From: Tritrichomonas musculus | Lineage: Eukaryota > Parabasalia > Tritrichomonadida > Tritrichomonadidae | Assembly: GCA_039105265.1 (NCBI GenBank) | Contig: JAPFFF010000015.1 | Span: forward strand, 1,302,001 to 1,366,000 | DNA: 64,000 nucleotides | Direction: 5' to 3' | Shown here: piece after piece, positions 59,740 through 64,000 of the stretch | Layout of the letters: the number at the start of each line of letters is the position of its first letter | Numbering within the stretch: position 1 is the first letter of the stretch | Notes under the pieces: model-generated | Told to the model about the DNA's origin: nothing | The model's input: only the letters and a program-made list of their open reading frames with translations | The model's database searches: none | Position numbers and translations under genes: made by a program

Positions 59740-62196
59740 TTAACAATTTACCGTATCAGGATCTGTATCTTCAGGGAAGATTCCTTTGTTTTCAGTAATT
59801 TTATGTATGAATTCATAAAGAGTTGTATGATCACGATTCGAATTTTCAAGTTCTGTCACTTTTAACGTTAACTGCTTAATTGATTTCTTTTGTTGTTTGA
59901 TTACTTTTGCACACTCTGCAAATTGTTGTTGAAATTCATCAACTTGTTCTCTGAGTTGTCTATTTGAATCTTCTGCAGCTGTTAATCTATCTGTTTTCTT
60001 TTTAAGTAGTGCTTCAAAACGTTGTGATTGCTTCTCGCATTCACTAGCAACAATTTCTTGTTCATGCAATTTAATCGTTACATCACTCAACTGCGTGGAT
60101 GCTTTTAAAAGTTTTTCTTCTGCTAATGATCTACCTTTCTTTTCATTATTCGCTGTAGATGTCCACAATTCTATATCTTTTCTTGCATTTTCAAGATCAA
60201 TTCGAAGTTGATCTGTTTGGGTGATTAAATTGTTCCTTTTTGATGATTCATCATTGTATTTTGATTCAATATCTTTAAAAGCATGCAATTTCGTTTTCAA
60301 TATTTCAATATTTTTTTCTAATTCATTTATCTTTTCATCTCTGTGTTGGATTTCGACCTTCATTTGAGCAATATCTTGGGTAGCTTGTAAATAATTTGCT
60401 TTTAAAAGCTTGTATTTTTTGGTTTTGTTACGGAGGTCATTTTGAAGTTGCTGAATATCAAGATTGGCTTGATGTAAATTGTCTTCTTGAGTTTTTATTA
60501 ATTTATCTGATTGCGTTTTGATTAATGATAAATTTTGTACTTCTTTCATTTTCTCATCTTTTTCAATTTGGACTTTCTGATAGTTTCGAATCATATTACA
60601 ATTGATTGTTTCATACTTGTCAATCGTGGTTTGCTTTTCTTTGATATTTTCTTTGTTCATTACTAAAAATCCTGATACCAAAGGATCAATTAATGGTGAT
60701 CCTTGTGGTTTAGAACTAGTTGAGTTCAAACCATTACTTATAATAAATACAGCATAAACAGCATCTTTTAAGATAGTGCGACTAGAAGAATGAGTTAAAA
60801 CATGAACCAACAAGGCACAAAATTGACTTTCCACTATAATATGTAACAATTGAGAACTCCATTGTTTTTGAAAACATATGATTGAGTAGATAAATAAAAA
60901 ATAATTCAATGCAACAAATGAATGATTAGCTTCGATGTGTCTTTGAAATCCAACTAATATATTATTCTGGTTTGTAGTTAAAATCTTTAATAATTTACTC
61001 CTTGATTCTTCACATCTGAGCATAATTCGCAATAATAAAAGCATTGATTCTACTTTAAGTAATGTTGAACATGAGGTTTCCCCTATAATAACAATTTGGA
61101 GAGCGGCAGTAAAAACAGATCCAAGATCTGGCCCTAGAGGAACGTTTTCATTATTTTCTCCTTCAAAAAGAGTTTGAATGTATTGTGTTCCAACAACAGA
61201 AACATAATCATATGGAGTTTTGATTAAAAATGAGATTAAAGGTATGATTAATTGTTTTTGCAAAAGAGTATTGAGACAATTTATACCAATCCTATGAAAT
61301 TCATTAAGTAATGACAGCAAATGAAATGATCGCATTCCATCAGAATCTAGTATAGAAGTAACAATTTGAGCTACATGATTAGGCATTAAGGAACATTGCT
61401 GAATAAGATCAAGAATAGTCCAACAGCATAAAGCAGCTGAGAAAGGTATGGATGGCGGCTTTGTAATACCATGGTAAGCTAATTGCGCAAGTGTTGGAGC
61501 ATCTGATCCAGCTTGAAAAAGTGCTGATAGGCATGACATTGATGCAATTACAATATTATGATCATTTGCAGCTAAAAGTGAAACAAGCTCTGTTTTTAGA
61601 GCTGGGAAGTTTGGAAGAGATTTAACATATGAACTAGCAGAAGGACAATTATGAACAAAACCACTGACAATTGCTGTTGCGTATGCAGACAATGCTTCAA
61701 CATCAAATAGCGAAAAAAGAGAAGAAAATAATATATGTAGAGCTGAAGTCGATGATATTCGAAGTGAATGCGATGCACTGATAGAATATAAAAAACGAAG
61801 AGGTGTTAACAAATGACTCGACTGAGGATCAACAATTTTATCGTTTTTGAAGGTTTTTCCGAAAAATATATTTGGTAATTCGTCAAGAGGAGCATTCGAT
61901 GCTACAATAGATTGCAAATCAGGATGATTAAAAGCCAACATTGATAAAAATTGAAGCGTTTGAATGATTATTGGAGGAACAACACCTTCTGTTGGAGATG
62001 GTAGTTGATCACGGGTAACTACAATAAATGATATCTGAATAAAACGAGTTAAAAATGGATCAATTGCTAATTCTGATAATGTTTTTGGATCTGGCTGAGT
62101 TGAACGAATAAATTGAGTTAAAACGGAATCAAAAACTTGAATATTCTGTTTTTGATCTTCAAAAGCCTTACAAAGAGGCCCTAAACGCGTTGCCAT
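59740..62196 (-). CDS. CIP2A-like armadillo/coiled-coil protein
   Basis: An 818-residue protein. Residues 1-510 form helical repeats of armadillo type (LSMLAFNHPDLQSIVASNAP, VSLLAANDHNIVIASMSCLS). Residues about 530-790 form a long coiled coil, and it ends YEFIHKITENKGIFPEDTDP then DTVNC. This layout and the tail resemble CIP2A, whose C-terminus reads IHxLxxGKINPETVN as I recall. CIP2A inhibits PP2A-B56 and, with TOPBP1, tethers broken chromosomes in mitosis. The alternative is a p115/Uso1-type tether, which has the same layout. The start is set at the ATG at 62196; the preceding codon in the open frame is GTG. Confidence 0.45.
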   Translation of the reverse strand: MATRLGPLCKAFEDQKQNIQVFDSVLTQFIRSTQPDPKTLSELAIDPFLTRFIQISFIVVTRDQLPSPTEGVVPPIIIQTLQFLSMLAFNHPDLQSIVASNAPLDELPNIFFGKTFKNDKIVDPQSSHLLTPLRFLYSISASHSLRISSTSALHILFSSLFSLFDVEALSAYATAIVSGFVHNCPSASSYVKSLPNFPALKTELVSLLAANDHNIVIASMSCLSALFQAGSDAPTLAQLAYHGITKPPSIPFSAALCCWTILDLIQQCSLMPNHVAQIVTSILDSDGMRSFHLLSLLNEFHRIGINCLNTLLQKQLIIPLISFLIKTPYDYVSVVGTQYIQTLFEGENNENVPLGPDLGSVFTAALQIVIIGETSCSTLLKVESMLLLLRIMLRCEESRSKLLKILTTNQNNILVGFQRHIEANHSFVALNYFLFIYSIICFQKQWSSQLLHIIVESQFCALLVHVLTHSSSRTILKDAVYAVFIISNGLNSTSSKPQGSPLIDPLVSGFLVMNKENIKEKQTTIDKYETINCNMIRNYQKVQIEKDEKMKEVQNLSLIKTQSDKLIKTQEDNLHQANLDIQQLQNDLRNKTKKYKLLKANYLQATQDIAQMKVEIQHRDEKINELEKNIEILKTKLHAFKDIESKYNDESSKRNNLITQTDQLRIDLENARKDIELWTSTANNEKKGRSLAEEKLLKASTQLSDVTIKLHEQEIVASECEKQSQRFEALLKKKTDRLTAAEDSNRQLREQVDEFQQQFAECAKVIKQQKKSIKQLTLKVTELENSNRDHTTLYEFIHKITENKGIFPEDTDPDTVNC

Positions 62197-62518
62197 CACA
62201 ATGTTTTTACTCCTTAATTGAGGGAAAACAAAAACTTTAAACGGACAATTTTGATAGAAACAAAATTTTATTGATTCATCTGATCTTTAAAATAAGATAA
62301 TGCTTGAAGGATTTCTAAAATAAATTCAAAAGGCTTTATTTGAATACATCTACATTATTCTTTCGCTTATTTTTTTAAAAAAATAAATATGAGAACAACG
62401 ACATTGCATTTAAACATAAAAATTCTTTATGGATAATAATACTACTTTTATAAATATTTGAAAGCATTGTTTAATTAAAATCAAATAAATAATAATAAAT
62501 AATAAAAAATAAAAATAA
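62197..62518. other. Intergenic region
   Basis: A/T-rich and non-coding, between two minus-strand genes. An ATTATTAAATAAT-like repetitive stretch lies near 62490-62520. Nothing else is seen. Confidence 0.4.
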
Positions 62519-64000
62519 TTATTTTCCCTTCTTCTTATGTTTCTTCTTCTTATTAGCTGCTTCAGCAGCTGCCTCAGCTTCAGCTTGGGCTCTTCTGGCT
62601 TCTTCTGCTGCTTTATCTTCTTCAAATTCGATGAATTCAGGTAACTGTTCCATCGCAGCGAGAGCTTCAGGATCTTGTGAGAGCTTCAACAATTCATCAG
62701 CAGCATTATTAATCATTTCAATTTCTTTTAATTTTTCAGCTTTTTTAGCTTCAAATTCTTCTGTCATTTTTTGTAAAATTTCATTTTTCTCTTTAATTTT
62801 AGCTTGAGTTTCTTCAATACTTTTAAGTTGACTTTCGAGGGTTTTGGAAATTTCTTCTTTCTTTTCTTCAAATTCTTTTAATGATTCTTGTAATTTGTTC
62901 ATTTTCTCTTCAAAATCAACCTTTTCATTGGTCATCTGTTGCTCTCTTTCTTGAATCTGTTTTGTGAGCATTGATGCATTAACTTCTTCATCACTTTTTA
63001 GATTCATAATTTTCTGGTTAAGCTCATCAATTTGGTTCTGAAGATCATTCTTCTCATCAATAAGATTTCTGAGAATTTCTTTCTTTCTTTGAAGTTCAAC
63101 AACTGAATATTGACTTTTGACTAGTTGGTTTCGAAGTGGTTTCTGTTCTTTTTGTTTCAACATTGCTGCATTTCGAGCACAAATTTCATTCAAAGCGTGG
63201 AACGAAAAGTGGTTGATTTGCGTTCCATTAACATCAATTTTGAGAATTGTTGGATTATCTCTGAATAATTTTTCCATTGCACTACCAGCATCTTCTGTGA
63301 AAAAGTTGTCTGACATATCAATACTTGTTAAAGATGGGCAAAGTGGAGATGCTTGAGCGATTTGTATACCACCATCATTTGATAGCATTGCTGATGATAT
63401 CATTAACGTAGCTAAAGTTTTGTTAACAGTTAACATTTCTGCAATTGAATAAGCTGTAGCGTCTCCAAGTTTGTTCTTAGATAAATTAAGTGTAGTAAGT
63501 GTTTGGTTTTCTTTAAGTGATTCAGCTATGGAAATACCTCCGGTTGATGTAAGTTTTGTGGATGAAAGATGAAGTTCAACAAGTGTTTGATTAATTCTTA
63601 AAGATTGTGCTAATTGCATTGCTCCATCATCACCTAAATCATTGTAACTAAGGTCAAGATATCCTAAATTTGAATAGACCAAGAGAGTTTTTGAAAAAGC
63701 GCTTGCAACTTGAACAGTAAATTGGTTTTTGCTTGCATCAAGATAGAATAAATGAGGTTCATTATCGGTTGTTATAGTTTCAGCTTCTTGATCTGGATTT
63801 TCTTCATCAGGAGAAATATCAAGAGCTTTTGTCTTTTCAAGCAGATATTGGGCTAATCTAACACCAACTGCAGTATTAAGATTATTATTTGAAATATCAA
63901 GTCTCAATAAAGTACAATTATAGCAAAGTCCATTTTCGATAACCTGAAGCATCATTGGTGAAGTTATTTCGCAATTACTCATTCGTAGCATTTGGAGAGA
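62519..64000 (-). CDS. Leucine-rich-repeat and coiled-coil protein (5' end outside window)
   Basis: The frame is open to the right edge, so the N-terminus is missing. At least 490 residues are visible. The first part has ribonuclease-inhibitor-type leucine-rich repeats of about 28 residues (NLGYLDLSYNDLGDDGAMQL, TLVELHLSSTKLTSTGGISI, TLTTLNLSKNKLGDATAYSI). The second part (about 295-460) is a coiled coil (KKEILRNLIDEKNDLQNQID). It ends in a basic, Lys-rich tail (NKKKKHKKKGK). Such architecture occurs in flagellar and cytoskeletal LRR proteins. It carries no catalytic domain, and the repeats suggest protein binding. Confidence 0.75.
   Translation of the reverse strand, partial: SLQMLRMSNCEITSPMMLQVIENGLCYNCTLLRLDISNNNLNTAVGVRLAQYLLEKTKALDISPDEENPDQEAETITTDNEPHLFYLDASKNQFTVQVASAFSKTLLVYSNLGYLDLSYNDLGDDGAMQLAQSLRINQTLVELHLSSTKLTSTGGISIAESLKENQTLTTLNLSKNKLGDATAYSIAEMLTVNKTLATLMISSAMLSNDGGIQIAQASPLCPSLTSIDMSDNFFTEDAGSAMEKLFRDNPTILKIDVNGTQINHFSFHALNEICARNAAMLKQKEQKPLRNQLVKSQYSVVELQRKKEILRNLIDEKNDLQNQIDELNQKIMNLKSDEEVNASMLTKQIQEREQQMTNEKVDFEEKMNKLQESLKEFEEKKEEISKTLESQLKSIEETQAKIKEKNEILQKMTEEFEAKKAEKLKEIEMINNAADELLKLSQDPEALAAMEQLPEFIEFEEDKAAEEARRAQAEAEAAAEAANKKKKHKKKGK

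Noticed and set aside
1-64000. tRNA, rRNA or CRISPR sequences
   Set aside because: I looked for T-loop motifs, conserved rRNA segments and regularly spaced repeats and saw none; a covariance-model search was not possible here.

Overview
The window looks like the nuclear genome of a parabasalid protist, most probably Tritrichomonas or a close relative. The DNA is very AT-rich, genes are almost all single uninterrupted ORFs, and several start codons follow a TCA-Y-W initiator-like motif by a few bases. The only intron found ends in ATTAATATACAG, a variant of the parabasalid 3' splice consensus. The gene content also fits: R2R3 Myb proteins, a TKL-like kinase, a small Rab GTPase, divergent PPP phosphatase, Asn/Gln-rich proteins, a flagellar-type coiled-coil protein and decayed DNA transposons. 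The species call is inference; no rRNA or species marker is present.

Layout. 1-3312 is gene-free AT-rich DNA with one MITE-like element (2607-3110). 3313-5391 holds an intact kinase followed by two decayed kinase copies. 5808-15577 holds an acidic Asn/Gln-rich protein, a PrimPol primase-polymerase, an Spt20-like SAGA subunit, a ubiquitin-like protein and a 1519-residue protein full of NPF/PFG motifs. 16108-19893 holds a Rab1-type GTPase with a 34-nt intron, a coiled-coil protein, an R2R3 Myb protein and a LITAF-type zinc protein. 20212-30319 is a dense block: a FANCD2 homologue, a UIM-containing protein, a TRAPPC12-like TPR protein, a Brr6/Brl1 nuclear-envelope protein, a small helical protein, a BCCIP/Bcp1 homologue and a coiled-coil protein. 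30905-33088 has two Myb/SANT proteins, followed by 2.7 kb without genes. 35767-39308 has a PPP phosphatase and a TMEM62-like membrane metallophosphoesterase.

39909-44085 is a transposon graveyard. A decayed pogo/Tc1-like element (element 1) is split by a younger, internally deleted relative (element 2, 41673-43368) with 85-bp terminal inverted repeats, inserted at a TA. A MULE-like transposase relic follows. 44120-46975 is a compositionally distinct island with a superfamily 2 helicase interrupted by one in-frame TAG and two small ORFs. After it come a giant HECT ubiquitin ligase (47488-54867), a BBOF1-like coiled-coil protein, an LTA-synthase-like membrane phosphatase/sulfatase-fold protein with a huge Lys/Glu insertion, a CIP2A-like protein and a leucine-rich-repeat protein running off the right edge.

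Several genes belong to genome maintenance (PrimPol, FANCD2, BCCIP, CIP2A-like) or ubiquitin biology (HECT ligase, UIM protein, ubiquitin-like protein). They are not in operons and the grouping may be chance. The observations I rate highest are the FANCD2 homologue with Gln where the ubiquitin-acceptor Lys is expected, the Rab mini-intron, the nested transposons and the helicase island. All family assignments were made by reading the sequence, without database searches.
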